The notes beneath the pieces are model-generated. The model saw only the letters and a program-made list of their open reading frames with translations. It was not told the DNA's origin and made no database searches. From contig CAYWRH010000023.1 of the NCBI GenBank assembly GCA_964460435.1, positions 1-39,286 on the forward strand: a stretch of DNA of 39,286 bases. Reading direction: 5' to 3'. This DNA is from JAAZBV01 sp964460435 (GTDB taxonomy: Bacteria > Desulfobacterota > DSM-4660 > Desulfatiglandales > HGW-15). The position numbers were made by a program, and so were the translations under genes. Shown in pieces: positions 7,845 to 17,490 of this stretch (positions are counted from its first letter, which is position 1; each line of letters begins with the position of its first letter).

Positions 7845-9652
7845 CAGGGATATTTAAATATAACCAGATTTCTCAGGAAGATATTGCCCTTGTAAAAAGG
7901 TTTAACGATATCCAGAAGCATCGCGGGCCTGATGATGAAGGACTTTTTATAGACAGCAATTGTGTCCTGGGCCATCGCCGCCTTGCTATTATTGACCTCT
8001 CCAGGGACGGCCATCAACCCTTTATATCCGATGATGGTAGATTTCAGCTTGTTTATAATGGAGAGATATATAATTATCTAGAACTCAGGACAGAACTTGA
8101 ATCTCTTGGCTGGCATTTCAAGACAAGGACTGATACCGAGGTACTGCTCAAGTGTTATCAGCAGTACGGCGAGTCATGTTTAAGTAAATTCAACGGCATG
8201 TTTGCCTTTGTGATTTATGATTCTGTAAAACAGACCCTTTTTCTGGCAAGGGACCGCGTCGGGATCAAGCCGCTATATTATGCTGTTACAGATTCAGCCA
8301 TCTACTTTGCATCAGAGATAAAGGCTCTTAGTTTAACCCCTTCATTAAGGCTCTCGCTAAACTACAGAAGCCTTTTTGATTATCTGGTTTTCAACAGAAC
8401 AGATGTTTTCGATGAGACATTCTTTAATGAAATAAATCGGATTCCAAACGGCTATTATGCCACCTATAATGAAGACGGGTTGAAATTGTTCCAATGGTGG
8501 GACCCTGAAATTTTTCTGAAAAATTCGGCAAAATATGATGAGATTGACGCAAAAAACACGATTCACAATATACTCGTCTCAGCAGTACAGATCAGGATGC
8601 GAAGCGATGTCCCTGTAGGTTCATGTCTTAGCGGAGGTCTGGATTCTTCTATACTGCTTGGAATTCTCTTTGGGCACAACCTGGCCTGTACTGAATATCC
8701 TACTTTCACAGCATCCTTCCCGGATAACAAAATCGATGAAACATGCTACATTGATATCCTTAACAGAAAATACCCTTTTAGAAATTTTAGGACATACCCC
8801 ACTGCAAAAACAGCCGCTGAAAACTTGCGGGAATTTGTATATGTCAATGATGAACCGACAACAAGTTATTCCTTTTTTTCGCAATACGAAGTAATGAAAA
8901 TTGCAAAGGAAAACGGAGTTACAGTACTCCTGGATGGACAGGGTGGAGATGAAATCTTTGCTGGCTATCATTATCTTCATGGCTTTAATATGTATGGTCT
9001 CTTACTAGAAAATAAGTTTATGCGACTATGTTCGGAACTCTTTAAAAATTTTATTAGACAGCAAGATAGATCTTCCTATCAAACTTTTATATTTCAAGTT
9101 TTGCCTGGCCCTCTTAAAAAACAGATATTGCTTAAAACACTTCCATATATTAAACACGATTTTTTCTATGAATTTATTGAAGACAGTCGCATATATAATA
9201 AATTTTTTGATGCAGAGAACCTTAATCAGAGCCTTGTCAGGCATCTGCAGTACAAGCTTGAACACCTTCTGCGCATGGAAGACAGAAATTCGATGCATTT
9301 TTCCCTGGAAGCACGAGTCCCATATCTAGATTACCGGCTTATTGAATATGTACTTGGACTGCCAGGAGACATTAAAATTCACAATGGAGAAACGAAGTAT
9401 CTTCAAAAAGCCTGTCTGGGGAAATATACGGTTCAGGAGATCATATCAAGGTCAGATAAGATTGGATTCGGCACACCTGGTAACGAATGGATGATGACTG
9501 ATGAATGGCAGAACCTTACAAATGAGCACTACAGACAGCTTTCAGCATCTCTTGGTGATGTGTTCAGGGAGGACATTCGTCTGCCTGATAGTGGGATGGA
9601 CCGATGGAAAATCAACCAACTTGCTGTCTGGAAAGATATTTTTCTCAGTTAG
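7832..9652 (+). CDS. asnB: glutamine-hydrolysing asparagine synthetase family protein
   Basis: A 606-residue class II amidotransferase. Cys2 of MCGIAGIF is the glutaminase nucleophile, and the N-terminal glutamine domain (to about residue 210) has RGPDDEG, YNGEIYNY and TDTEVLL. The synthetase domain has the PP-loop SGGLDSS near residue 265 and the downstream LLDGQGGDEIFAGY motif. All expected residues look intact and the length is typical. It overlaps the DUF354 gene by 13 bases, so translation is coupled. In glycan loci AsnB-type enzymes often amidate a uronic acid or other carboxylated sugar rather than aspartate. That role is an inference from neighbours; free asparagine synthesis cannot be excluded. 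Confidence 0.92.
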   Translation: MCGIAGIFKYNQISQEDIALVKRFNDIQKHRGPDDEGLFIDSNCVLGHRRLAIIDLSRDGHQPFISDDGRFQLVYNGEIYNYLELRTELESLGWHFKTRTDTEVLLKCYQQYGESCLSKFNGMFAFVIYDSVKQTLFLARDRVGIKPLYYAVTDSAIYFASEIKALSLTPSLRLSLNYRSLFDYLVFNRTDVFDETFFNEINRIPNGYYATYNEDGLKLFQWWDPEIFLKNSAKYDEIDAKNTIHNILVSAVQIRMRSDVPVGSCLSGGLDSSILLGILFGHNLACTEYPTFTASFPDNKIDETCYIDILNRKYPFRNFRTYPTAKTAAENLREFVYVNDEPTTSYSFFSQYEVMKIAKENGVTVLLDGQGGDEIFAGYHYLHGFNMYGLLLENKFMRLCSELFKNFIRQQDRSSYQTFIFQVLPGPLKKQILLKTLPYIKHDFFYEFIEDSRIYNKFFDAENLNQSLVRHLQYKLEHLLRMEDRNSMHFSLEARVPYLDYRLIEYVLGLPGDIKIHNGETKYLQKACLGKYTVQEIISRSDKIGFGTPGNEWMMTDEWQNLTNEHYRQLSASLGDVFREDIRLPDSGMDRWKINQLAVWKDIFLS

Positions 9653-9653
9653 G

Positions 9654-9796
9654 TAGTATCTATCCAGAAAGAGACAAATTCTGGATGTGGCTTTCAGCTG
9701 TCAGCTAACTCTTTGGTTTGAAAGCCTTTTGCTGAAAGCTGAACGATGATGGCTGACCGCTCGAATCCAAAAACGACATTTTTTGGATGGACACTA
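9654..9796. mobile_element. MITE-like element with terminal inverted repeats
   Basis: The 172-base gap between asnB and the next gene contains a 143-base element bounded by inverted termini: TAGTATCTATCCAGAAA at the left (9654-9670) and the reverse complement of TAGTGTCCATCCAAAAA at the right (9780-9796), matching at 14 of 17 positions. Inside each end is a small hairpin (ATCCAGAA/TTCTGGAT at 9662/9679 and ATCCAAAAA/TTTTTGGAT at 9765/9780). A third pair, GCTTTCAGC/GCTGAAAGC (9690-9698 and 9731-9739), makes a central stem. There is no coding frame. A target-site duplication is not clear. This architecture fits a miniature inverted-repeat element that uses a transposase encoded elsewhere. Confidence 0.6.
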
Positions 9797-9824
9797 GGTA
9801 AATAGTAAGGGATGAAAAACAAAA

Positions 9825-11015
9825 ATGAAAGACAAATTTAAGCTATTGACAGATGTTCTTAAATCAGCTGAAAAAAAGGATTACAGCGGATACTGCAAAT
9901 TTGATGCACTGAACAGTCCTATTCTAAAGGCTGCATCTTTTAACAGCAAATTGTTGAGGCTTGCTTACACACAGCTTGTTAAAGAGATGCCGTTTCATAT
10001 CCGCCCTATACTCGGAGTTAAAATATCCAGAAATCCTAAAGGAATCGCACTTTTTGCTAGAGCATATCTCTTTCTCTTCAAACACACATCTGACACGGCA
10101 TTTCTTAAAAAGGCAGAGGCTCTGTTAGATTGGCTTCTAGGATGTCCAAGCCCTCACATGGCTCATCTCTGCTGGGGCTATAATTTTATCTGGCAAAATA
10201 CTATCTTTCTTCAGGAAAGATTCGAGCCTAATGCCGTGGTCACTATATTTGTAGGAGAAGCCTTTATCCATGCCTATAGAATCACCGGAAATGAAAAATA
10301 CCTTCTAGCCGCACGTTCCATAGCTGACTTTATTCTGATGGACCTGCCCAAATTGCATGAGACAAATGTTGAAATGGCTATTGCCTATGTTTTGAGAAAA
10401 GTCGATGCAGTTGTTCTTAACAACCAGGTACTTGCTGGTGCATTGCTTGTAAAAATCTGGCGTCATACTAAGGAGGACCATCTGTTTACAGCGGCGCTAA
10501 AACTCATGAATTTCACAATCAACAGGGCAACTAGTTACCATGCATGGTATTATACTGAGCCCAAGGGAAAATCACCAATAACTCATGACAATTATCATAC
10601 TGGAGGTATACTAGACGGCATTCTCGAATATTTTGAGGAAACAGGTGACGACCGGTTTATGGATATATATTGGAAGGGCTTAAGCTTCTATGCTAGACAC
10701 CTGTTTGAGTTCAATGGTGCCCCGAGATGGATGAATGATCGCAGATACCCATTTGACATCCATGGCTCCGCTCAGGGGATAATAACCTTTGTCAAGGCTT
10801 CACGACATGATATTGAATATAGTAGCCAGGCTGAAATTATTTATGACTGGGCTGTAAAAAATCTCTATAGGGCAAATTATCATGACTTCGCTTACAGAAA
10901 AGGGCGAATAATGAAATGGAATTACTCATTGATGAGATGGTGCAATGCATGGATGTCTAGGGCCATAGCTGAGATGTTATGTGATGTCAAGATTATGGAG
11001 AGTGCATGCTACTAG
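9825..11015 (+). CDS. (alpha/alpha)6-barrel protein of glycan locus
   Basis: A 396-residue soluble protein. It has a repeating helix-loop-helix pattern with many Trp/Tyr/His residues (LCWGYNFIWQN, YHAWYYTEPKGKSP, THDNYHTGGILDGIL, RWCNAWMSRAIAEML), as in six-hairpin glycosidase, lyase or epimerase barrels. I recall related proteins beside bi-domain oxidoreductases in bacterial polysaccharide clusters, sometimes mislabelled as aminolevulinate dehydratase. Conserved aromatic and His/Asp clusters suggest sugar binding, but the reaction (lyase, hydrolase or epimerase) cannot be fixed. There is no signal peptide. The gene overlaps the next methyltransferase by 10 bases and is preceded by the MITE-like element, which separates it from asnB. 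Confidence 0.75.
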   Translation: MKDKFKLLTDVLKSAEKKDYSGYCKFDALNSPILKAASFNSKLLRLAYTQLVKEMPFHIRPILGVKISRNPKGIALFARAYLFLFKHTSDTAFLKKAEALLDWLLGCPSPHMAHLCWGYNFIWQNTIFLQERFEPNAVVTIFVGEAFIHAYRITGNEKYLLAARSIADFILMDLPKLHETNVEMAIAYVLRKVDAVVLNNQVLAGALLVKIWRHTKEDHLFTAALKLMNFTINRATSYHAWYYTEPKGKSPITHDNYHTGGILDGILEYFEETGDDRFMDIYWKGLSFYARHLFEFNGAPRWMNDRRYPFDIHGSAQGIITFVKASRHDIEYSSQAEIIYDWAVKNLYRANYHDFAYRKGRIMKWNYSLMRWCNAWMSRAIAEMLCDVKIMESACY

Positions 11016-11794
11016 GACGTGAACAGAGATTTAATTCTGAATACTCATTATTAACAAGATGGTATATCTCTGTATTTGGGATGCCTGTCGTCGGGTTAAG
11101 GATTAGGGCGAAAAACATCCTTTCCCTTATCCCGAAGGATATAAGCTATCAACGAATTCTTGATGCAGGATCCGGAACAGGTGTTATTTCATTTGCCTTA
11201 GCACGAAAGTTCCCCCATGCTAAAGTACATGGTATTGATCTTAATAGATATGCTATAACGATGGGAAATCAGATTGCAGAAAAATTAGGCGCAAGGAATA
11301 TAGAATTCAGCACATGTTCCATAGATAATTTTCAGGTAAGAAATGCTTATGATCTAATTGTATGCGTGGATATACTTGAACATATAAAAAATGATCTGGA
11401 TACAATAAAGGCATTATATAACCTTGCTGATTCAAATGGCATTCTAGTATTACATGTGCCCTCCCTGTATCGACGCTACCCTATATGGAGTAAAAAAATC
11501 AATTTTGATGTCCCGACTCACGTCAGGCCTGGCTATGAGCCGCATGAAATAGAAGCAAAGGTTAAAGAAACAGGATTTTCAATTCTTAAAATGGGGCTTA
11601 CCTATGGCTTCTGGGAGACAATGGCGAACAATCTGAGTTATATGATCACACGTGCAAATATGGAAAATAAAGTCTTATATTCTCTTTTTTTCCCCCTGTT
11701 AAATCTTATTTCATTACTCGGAGCCGGGGCGCGGCCTAAAAAATTGGGTGCAGGAATCTTTATTATAGCAAAAAAAGGGGAATCAAATGGATAA
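11006..11794 (+). CDS. class I SAM-dependent methyltransferase 1
   Basis: A 262-residue protein with a Rossmann methyltransferase core. Motif I is ILDAGSGTGVISFAL (about residues 51-65), motif II is the acidic VHGIDLN, and IVCVDILEHI is the post-motif common to Methyltransf_11/23 proteins. A hydrophobic stretch near the C-terminus (VLYSLFFPLLNLISLLGAGA) could sit on the membrane. GGAG precedes the ATG by 6 bases. It overlaps the upstream gene by 10 bases and the next methyltransferase by 8, so the three are translationally coupled. The acceptor is probably a glycan or lipid-linked sugar because of the locus; this cannot be read from the sequence. Confidence 0.82.
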   Translation: MLLGREQRFNSEYSLLTRWYISVFGMPVVGLRIRAKNILSLIPKDISYQRILDAGSGTGVISFALARKFPHAKVHGIDLNRYAITMGNQIAEKLGARNIEFSTCSIDNFQVRNAYDLIVCVDILEHIKNDLDTIKALYNLADSNGILVLHVPSLYRRYPIWSKKINFDVPTHVRPGYEPHEIEAKVKETGFSILKMGLTYGFWETMANNLSYMITRANMENKVLYSLFFPLLNLISLLGAGARPKKLGAGIFIIAKKGESNG

Positions 11795-12566
11795 TGGTAA
11801 AAAGAACCAAGAAAGCATCTTTAAGGAAATTGCAGATTTCTGGTCATTTCAGCTCAATAATGAGATTTATCTGAAAAACTACCCTGGGATTGAACGGGGC
11901 AGTGAGGAATATTTCAAAATTATCCTAGATGCCAGTAAGAAATTTATATACTATTTCTCTTCAATGCTTTCATTTTTAAAAAATTCACCGTCCAAAGACT
12001 TCCTTGAGGTAGGGTGCGGGATGGGTACTGACAATATTGTATTTGCCCGAGAAGGTTTCCAAATTACTGGGGTGGATTTGGCTCCAGCTCATCTGGATCT
12101 TGCGAATAAATTATTTGCCCATTACAATCTGAAGGGAACTTTTATAGAGGCCAATGCGGAGAGATTACCTTTCCCGAACCAAAAATTCGGATGTGTTTAT
12201 TCCTTTGGCGTTCTTCATCATACTCCTAATACCGCCAATGCTATTAAGGAAGTTCACAGGGTGCTTGCCGATGAAGGACGAGCTGTTATAGGGCTATACC
12301 ATAAGTGGTCATTAAATAATCTGGCTCATTGGATAACAGGAAAAGGTTTTGAAAGTGTTAAAGACATGAGGGACACACCAATAACATACCGCTTCAGCAG
12401 GAAATCTGTAGAAAAAATGTGTTCTGATTTCAAGACATGCAGGATCCGCACTGAATATCTCTATGGAGCAGGATGGGGAGGTGTATTTGATATGACCCCC
12501 AAACCTCTTTACCAACTCCTTAGCAAATTATTTGGCTGGCACTTGGTTATCTATCTTCAAAAATAA
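11787..12566 (+). CDS. class I SAM-dependent methyltransferase 2
   Basis: A 259-residue Methyltransf_11-type protein. It has motif I FLEVGCGMGTDNIVFAREG (about residues 71-89), acidic GVDLAP ending strand 2, then FIEANAERLPFPNQKFGCVYSFGVLHHTPN, the motif that follows strand 4 in small-molecule methyltransferases. It starts inside the previous gene (8-base overlap). The N-terminus (FKEIADFWSFQLNNEIYLK) is typical of methyltransferases found in polysaccharide clusters. It is clearly different in sequence from the other two methyltransferases in the operon, so it is not a recent duplicate. Methyl acceptor unknown. Confidence 0.85.
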   Translation: MDNGKKNQESIFKEIADFWSFQLNNEIYLKNYPGIERGSEEYFKIILDASKKFIYYFSSMLSFLKNSPSKDFLEVGCGMGTDNIVFAREGFQITGVDLAPAHLDLANKLFAHYNLKGTFIEANAERLPFPNQKFGCVYSFGVLHHTPNTANAIKEVHRVLADEGRAVIGLYHKWSLNNLAHWITGKGFESVKDMRDTPITYRFSRKSVEKMCSDFKTCRIRTEYLYGAGWGGVFDMTPKPLYQLLSKLFGWHLVIYLQK

Positions 12567-12651
12567 GGAAATTATTTTTTGTTCAAGTACTTCACAAATA
12601 ATAAGTATTCCTTGAAAATTGATCGACTATATTTAAAAAGGGAAAGATAAA

Positions 12652-14814
12652 TTGAAACAGCTTGTACAAAATTTTAAAACAGGAATTGTATATCTGGAGG
12701 AAGTCCCTATTCCAGCTCTGAAGAGTGGCTGTCTGCTTGTCAGAAATATGGCATCCCTAATCAGCTCAGGAACTGAAGGCGGGACTGTAAGGCTTGGGAA
12801 AATGAGCTTACTTGGTAAAGCCAGATCCCGCCCTGAACAGATCAAAAAGGTACTCCAGGCCGTAAGAACAGAAGGATTAATGGCAACTATTGATGCCGTC
12901 AACAGGACGCTTGATCTTCCGATCCCCCTTGGGTACTCATCGGCTGGAATTGTAGAGGCTTCGACAGAAGGTGCAAAAGATATACTCGAAGGAACAAGGG
13001 TCGCCTGTGCAGGCGCAGGAATGGCCAATCACGCAGATTACATAGTAGTGCCCCGTAATCTCTGTGTACCGGTCTCTGAAGATTTAAGCTTTTTGAGCGC
13101 TGCATACACAACAGTCGGTTCCATCGCCATGCAAAGCGTACGAGTTGCTGATGTTCGGTTTGGTGAAAATGTTGTTGTAATCGGACTCGGGCTTGTTGGA
13201 CTCCTGACAGTGGAGATTCTAAAAGCAAGCGGCTGCAATGTCCTTGGAGTTGATATCAGCACTAAACGTGTAGCGTGGGTTAAAAAACAGGATATTTGTC
13301 CTGCAGTTGTGCGCAATACCGGGAATGTCATAGACAGAGTTCTTGAATTTACTGATGGGTATGGGGCTGACGCAGTCATTATAACTGCCGCAGTGAATAA
13401 TAATGACCCTGTCACACTTGCAGGTGAAATTTCTCGTCACAAGGGTAAAGTTGTTGTTGTTGGGCGCACAGAGATGACTGCCCCACGCGAGACATATTTA
13501 TTCAAAGAGCTTGAACTAAGGACTTCCTATGCATATGGTCCTGGCACAGATGATAATACCTATGAAGTTGAAGGGTATGATTACCCCATTGGATATGTTC
13601 GATGGACTGAAAATCGAAATATGCAACTATTCGTGAAGCTGTTAATGGAGAAAAAAATAGATGTAAACAGGCTAACAACACACATAATTCCATTTCAGGA
13701 TGCACCTTCGGCCTTTAATATCATCAATAATCCCAAGGAGCACTCCATCGGTATTATACTTGATTACAATAATACAGCTTTGGAAAATATATCTTCCTCA
13801 GTTGAGTATGGCAAGACCGTTAAAATTAACACAGGACTATTATCTGAAAAAATTACAATCGGGATCATAGGAGCAGGCAGTTTCGCCACCAATGTTATGC
13901 TTCCTCTACTGGCTAAGAGAAAAGATATCATCATTAAGTCTATCGCCTCAGCTAGTGGATTAAAGGCTGCAGCTTTGGCTAAAAAGTATAATATCCCTTA
14001 TAATACTTCAGAAGCCGAAAAAATAATTAGCGCCTCTGATACAGACTGTATTTTTATTTTTACAAGGCACGGTACCCACGCCCAACTAGCGGAAAAGGCT
14101 TTACTTTCAGGAAAACATGTCTTTGTTGAAAAACCTCTTGCCTTAACAGAAGAAAGCCTTAATAGAATAATTGATGCACAAAGAATATCAGGAAAGGTGT
14201 TAATGGTAGGATTCAACCGACGTTTCTCTCCTCTGGCCTTAAAACTGTCAAATTTCTTTAAAGACCGATGCCAGCCTATGATGCTTGAGTTTCGGGGGAA
14301 TGTAGGTTATAGACCTCCAAAACACTGGCTTCACGATCCAGTTGATGGAGGCGGAATAATCCTTGGCGAAGCCTGCCACTATATCGATTTTTGTAGATGG
14401 ATTGTCGGGAGTAAAATTATTGATGTTCAAGCAGTGTCCATTGGCCCAAGCAGCACATCTGTAATACCGGAGGATAACGTTGCGATAACCCTACATTTCA
14501 AAGATAGTTCACTGGCTACCATATTATATATTTCCAATGGCGCAAGAGGATATAATAGAGAGCGTTGTGAATTACATGCGGAAGGTCGGTCAGCAGTCTG
14601 GGAGGATTTCAGGCATGTTAAAATAATCAGAGATCTCGGATTTGCAAAAAATTATCATAACAGATTTTTTCCCGAGAAGGGATACAGAGAGGAACTGGAT
14701 GCATTCTTTCAATCAATTAAAAAAGGTGAACCCACAGAATTGGAATGGCTTACCGGACAATTTGATGCATCACTCGCGGCGATTAAAGCAGTAAAATGTA
14801 TTCGGAAGGGATAA
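12652..14814 (+). CDS. bi-domain oxidoreductase (MDR + GFO/IDH/MocA)
   Basis: A 720-residue natural fusion. Residues about 1-370 are a medium-chain alcohol-dehydrogenase-like domain with cofactor loop GLGLVG (178-183). Residues about 400-720 are a GFO/IDH/MocA domain with IGIIGAGSFA, VEKPLAL (the family EKP motif) and GGGIILGEACHYIDFCRW. The start is TTG at 12652, preceded by AAAGGGAAAG; no ATG fits better. Such fusions occur in bacterial surface-polysaccharide loci and are thought to oxidise, reduce or epimerise a sugar nucleotide. The MDR half shows no obvious structural-zinc cysteine cluster, so it may be zinc-independent. It lies 85 bases after the second methyltransferase, in the same orientation. 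Confidence 0.88.
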   Translation: MKQLVQNFKTGIVYLEEVPIPALKSGCLLVRNMASLISSGTEGGTVRLGKMSLLGKARSRPEQIKKVLQAVRTEGLMATIDAVNRTLDLPIPLGYSSAGIVEASTEGAKDILEGTRVACAGAGMANHADYIVVPRNLCVPVSEDLSFLSAAYTTVGSIAMQSVRVADVRFGENVVVIGLGLVGLLTVEILKASGCNVLGVDISTKRVAWVKKQDICPAVVRNTGNVIDRVLEFTDGYGADAVIITAAVNNNDPVTLAGEISRHKGKVVVVGRTEMTAPRETYLFKELELRTSYAYGPGTDDNTYEVEGYDYPIGYVRWTENRNMQLFVKLLMEKKIDVNRLTTHIIPFQDAPSAFNIINNPKEHSIGIILDYNNTALENISSSVEYGKTVKINTGLLSEKITIGIIGAGSFATNVMLPLLAKRKDIIIKSIASASGLKAAALAKKYNIPYNTSEAEKIISASDTDCIFIFTRHGTHAQLAEKALLSGKHVFVEKPLALTEESLNRIIDAQRISGKVLMVGFNRRFSPLALKLSNFFKDRCQPMMLEFRGNVGYRPPKHWLHDPVDGGGIILGEACHYIDFCRWIVGSKIIDVQAVSIGPSSTSVIPEDNVAITLHFKDSSLATILYISNGARGYNRERCELHAEGRSAVWEDFRHVKIIRDLGFAKNYHNRFFPEKGYREELDAFFQSIKKGEPTELEWLTGQFDASLAAIKAVKCIRKG

Positions 14815-14880
14815 ATGTTAAATTATTTATGACAGCTCGTAAAATTTACTGTCCGTTTGAACGATCTGACAGGTATGATA

Positions 14881-15561
14881 ATGAAATCTGACAATAACAG
14901 TAAAAATCTCCTTTCCTACGAAGGGGCATTTTCTTCATTTCTTCATAGTTCAATCAGAAGATTAAAAAAACAGCCATATTTGTTTATGCCGGCATTAAGA
15001 GCGTATCTTAAGGGCTTATACTATAGGATCAAATTTCGGATCTTTTTTAAAAAAGTGAAAATCGGTTCGCATTTTCGTGTTTATGGGAATCTTATAATAA
15101 CAGGCCCAGGAGATGTCACATTCGGGAAAGATTGCTTTATTCTTTCTCAGATGACCAAAACTGTATGTATAACAACACAGATGCCTGAATCAAAAGTAAT
15201 TATTGGGAGCCATGTCGGATTAAACGGTACATCTATTGTCTGCTTTGACGAGATTAGTATTGATGATTTCAGTAATATCGCTGATGCTTATATTACTGAT
15301 AGCTCTGCCCATTTCTTAAGTCCAGACAGAAGGTTATACTCTGCCTCAGAAATTCCTGCAGAAAAGGTCAATATTGGGAAAAATGTGTGGGTCAGTACGC
15401 ATGTCGTGATCCTTAAAGGAGTCAAGATTGGCGAAAATTCCGTAATTGGAGCCTTCTCCCTAGTTAGAAACAACATACCATCAAATGTTCTAGCGGCCGG
15501 TGTCCCTGCAAAACCTATAAAAGAATTACCTGAAAAGGCCTTGCTGAAACAAGACACCTAA
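14881..15561 (+). CDS. left-handed beta-helix (hexapeptide) acyltransferase
   Basis: About 226 residues. After a basic N-terminal helix region come hexapeptide-repeat turns: VKIGSHFRVYGNLIITGPGDVTFG, then VIIGSHVGLNGTSIVCF, and the closing VNIGKNVWVSTHVVILKGVKIGENSVIGAFSLVRNNIPSNVLAAGVPAKPIK. The last is the standard end of Wbb/NodL-type acetyltransferases. These use acetyl-CoA to O- or N-acetylate sugars. I prefer ATG at 14881 (AGG seven bases upstream); a TTG at 14857 and an ATG at 14875 are in frame. It is 10 bases before the flippase-like gene. Substrate unknown, but a sugar of the locus product is likely. Confidence 0.85.
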   Translation: MKSDNNSKNLLSYEGAFSSFLHSSIRRLKKQPYLFMPALRAYLKGLYYRIKFRIFFKKVKIGSHFRVYGNLIITGPGDVTFGKDCFILSQMTKTVCITTQMPESKVIIGSHVGLNGTSIVCFDEISIDDFSNIADAYITDSSAHFLSPDRRLYSASEIPAEKVNIGKNVWVSTHVVILKGVKIGENSVIGAFSLVRNNIPSNVLAAGVPAKPIKELPEKALLKQDT

Positions 15562-15570
15562 AAAGAAAAT

Positions 15571-16524
15571 ATGGATATGAATCGAAAAAGGATTTTATTA
15601 TTTTTTGCAAAAATTAGTGTTGCTGTATTTCTTATTTTCTTTCTAATATGGAAAGCCAGAATTGGCGAGATACTTAATTCTTTTTCGCGAATTGCTCTCC
15701 CCTCTCTTGCCATCTCCATATTGCTCCTTTACATATCCATTTTTCTGGGATGTGTAAATCAATACCTTCTTTTCAAGCCTATTCTGAAAGTCTCTTTTTA
15801 TAAATATATTTTTTCCTACTTTAAGGCATATATTACGGGGTTGTTTTTGCCGAGCCAAGTGGGAGATGCCAGCATCATTTTCTTCTTAAGATACAGCGGT
15901 CTTCATTATAGTAAGAGTTTTTCTGTCTATTTATGGGACAAATATATAACTCTTTTTTTATATGTCCTAATATTTATTATTTTTCTATCTGACATGCTGG
16001 GCTATCAAATGTTTTTTATTCCGATTTTTCTGGTGTTGTTTTTATGCCTTTCGATAGGCAGTATATATCTCATTCTGACCATGGGGAATAATATACAAGA
16101 AGGTTGGATAGGACATCTCAATTCCTTACTCAAAACTATTACATTTGAAATAACAAAATATGCCAAGATTTATCCTTGGAGATTATTAAATAATTTTTTT
16201 CTGACCTGCATAAAAATATTAATAGTAATGGCTTGTTATCATTCTATGTTCTCAGCATTTGGCCACAAGACTGCCCTTTGGAGGATTGGGGTAGCCAGCA
16301 TTGCATCAGGAATTGTTGCCTATCTCCCTATTTCAATCCAGGGAATCGGAACTGTAGAAGCAACTGCAATCGGGATATTCGGACGTCTCAATATAAATTC
16401 GACTGATGTACTGTCGGGATTCTTATTGTTAAGGGCATGTGGTTATATTTTTGCCAGTATTATTTTCTGCCTATTATGTTTTATTAAAATCAAGGAAAAT
16501 TTCATCCAAAGGAGTCAAGTTTGA
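15571..16524 (+). CDS. LPG-synthase-TM (UPF0104/AglD-like) membrane protein
   Basis: A 317-residue polytopic membrane protein with about eight segments. It carries family marks of the lysylphosphatidylglycerol-synthase transmembrane domain (PF03706): LFLPSQVGDA after the third segment and YLPISIQGIGTVEATAIGIF before the last ones. Such proteins are found alone in many glycan clusters and have been proposed to move or anchor lipid-linked substrates. Since this operon has no Wzx-type flippase, it is the best candidate for a lipid-moving component. The gene is distinctly AT-rich. It overlaps the next gene by four bases (TTGA). Membrane location sure, role inferred. Confidence 0.8.
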   Translation: MDMNRKRILLFFAKISVAVFLIFFLIWKARIGEILNSFSRIALPSLAISILLLYISIFLGCVNQYLLFKPILKVSFYKYIFSYFKAYITGLFLPSQVGDASIIFFLRYSGLHYSKSFSVYLWDKYITLFLYVLIFIIFLSDMLGYQMFFIPIFLVLFLCLSIGSIYLILTMGNNIQEGWIGHLNSLLKTITFEITKYAKIYPWRLLNNFFLTCIKILIVMACYHSMFSAFGHKTALWRIGVASIASGIVAYLPISIQGIGTVEATAIGIFGRLNINSTDVLSGFLLLRACGYIFASIIFCLLCFIKIKENFIQRSQV

Positions 16525-17450
16525 TAAACAATGAAAATAATAAAGTACATACACTTCCCACTGAGTACGATAATGAATGGATTAGAGATACCTGGGGATG
16601 GGATACTCCCGAGGAGTTTATTCGTGCTCAAGGCCGTAACTTAAGGCCTAGGGTCAAGTATTGCCTTGAAATAGCAGATATGCAGCAAGGAATGAGAATT
16701 CTGGATATCGGATGCGGCAGGGGTGAAGTTGTTCTACACTGTGCGAGACAGGGCATCTATGCTATCGGTGTGGATTACTCAAAAGAGGTACTTTCCATTG
16801 CACAGGCTGCATTGGATACACACACGCCTGAAGAACGATCTTTTATGAAATTTATTTGTGATGATGTAAAAAATATTGTCTCTGAAGGACCTTTTGATCG
16901 CATTTTTATGCTTGATCTTGTTGAGCATCTTCATGACTGGGAATTGAACGAGCTTTTACAGCATTGTAGAAAACTTTTAAAACCTGATGGACAGATAATC
17001 ATACATACCCTGCCAAATCGGTGGCTTTATGAAATTACATATCGAAGAATATTAAGGCTGGCCATGCCGTGGTTACCAGGCGATCCGAGAAGCGAAAAAG
17101 AAAAGTCAATCCATATTAATGAAATGAGCATTACTCATCTTAACAGGTTATTAAAAGCCAATGGGTTTAACTGTCACGTCTGGCTTCATGATATGATTAT
17201 AGATCAGGCGCAATGGCACGCCCAAAAACATTTACTGGACAGACGCGAAGGTCTATATAAAAGTATGAGAAATCCTTTAGTTGCGGCAATATTCCGTTTT
17301 TTAAATAAAACGCCGCTTCGGCTGTTGATTACAAATGATATTTTTGCTGTAGCGATTTTCAAGGACAAGCATATATCATACAATAAATTCATTCACAAAA
17401 ACTGGACAGAATCTTTAATATGTCAAATAGTAAGGAAGAAAAGTAACTAA
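16521..17450 (+). CDS. class I SAM-dependent methyltransferase 3
   Basis: A 309-residue methyltransferase starting with TTG inside the stop of the preceding gene (TTGA overlap), with AAAGGAG about 9 bases upstream. The N-terminal NEWIRDTWGWDTPEEFIRAQGRNLRPRVKYCLEIA precedes motif I ILDIGCGRGEVVLHCARQG. Motif II is GVDYSKEVL, and IFMLDLVEHLHDWELNELL is the post-core motif. This layout matches methyltransferases of O-antigen and exopolysaccharide loci. It is the third unrelated methyltransferase of the operon, suggesting a product methylated at several positions. Substrate unknown. Confidence 0.85.
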   Translation: MINNENNKVHTLPTEYDNEWIRDTWGWDTPEEFIRAQGRNLRPRVKYCLEIADMQQGMRILDIGCGRGEVVLHCARQGIYAIGVDYSKEVLSIAQAALDTHTPEERSFMKFICDDVKNIVSEGPFDRIFMLDLVEHLHDWELNELLQHCRKLLKPDGQIIIHTLPNRWLYEITYRRILRLAMPWLPGDPRSEKEKSIHINEMSITHLNRLLKANGFNCHVWLHDMIIDQAQWHAQKHLLDRREGLYKSMRNPLVAAIFRFLNKTPLRLLITNDIFAVAIFKDKHISYNKFIHKNWTESLICQIVRKKSN

Positions 17451-17490
17451 AGACATGGGAAATCTTTCATAACAAAAAAAGGAGTAGCTC

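Noticed and set aside
13038..13415. Long minus-strand open frames within the bi-domain oxidoreductase gene
   Set aside because: They are antisense to a clearly conserved coding sequence and their translations have no domain character.
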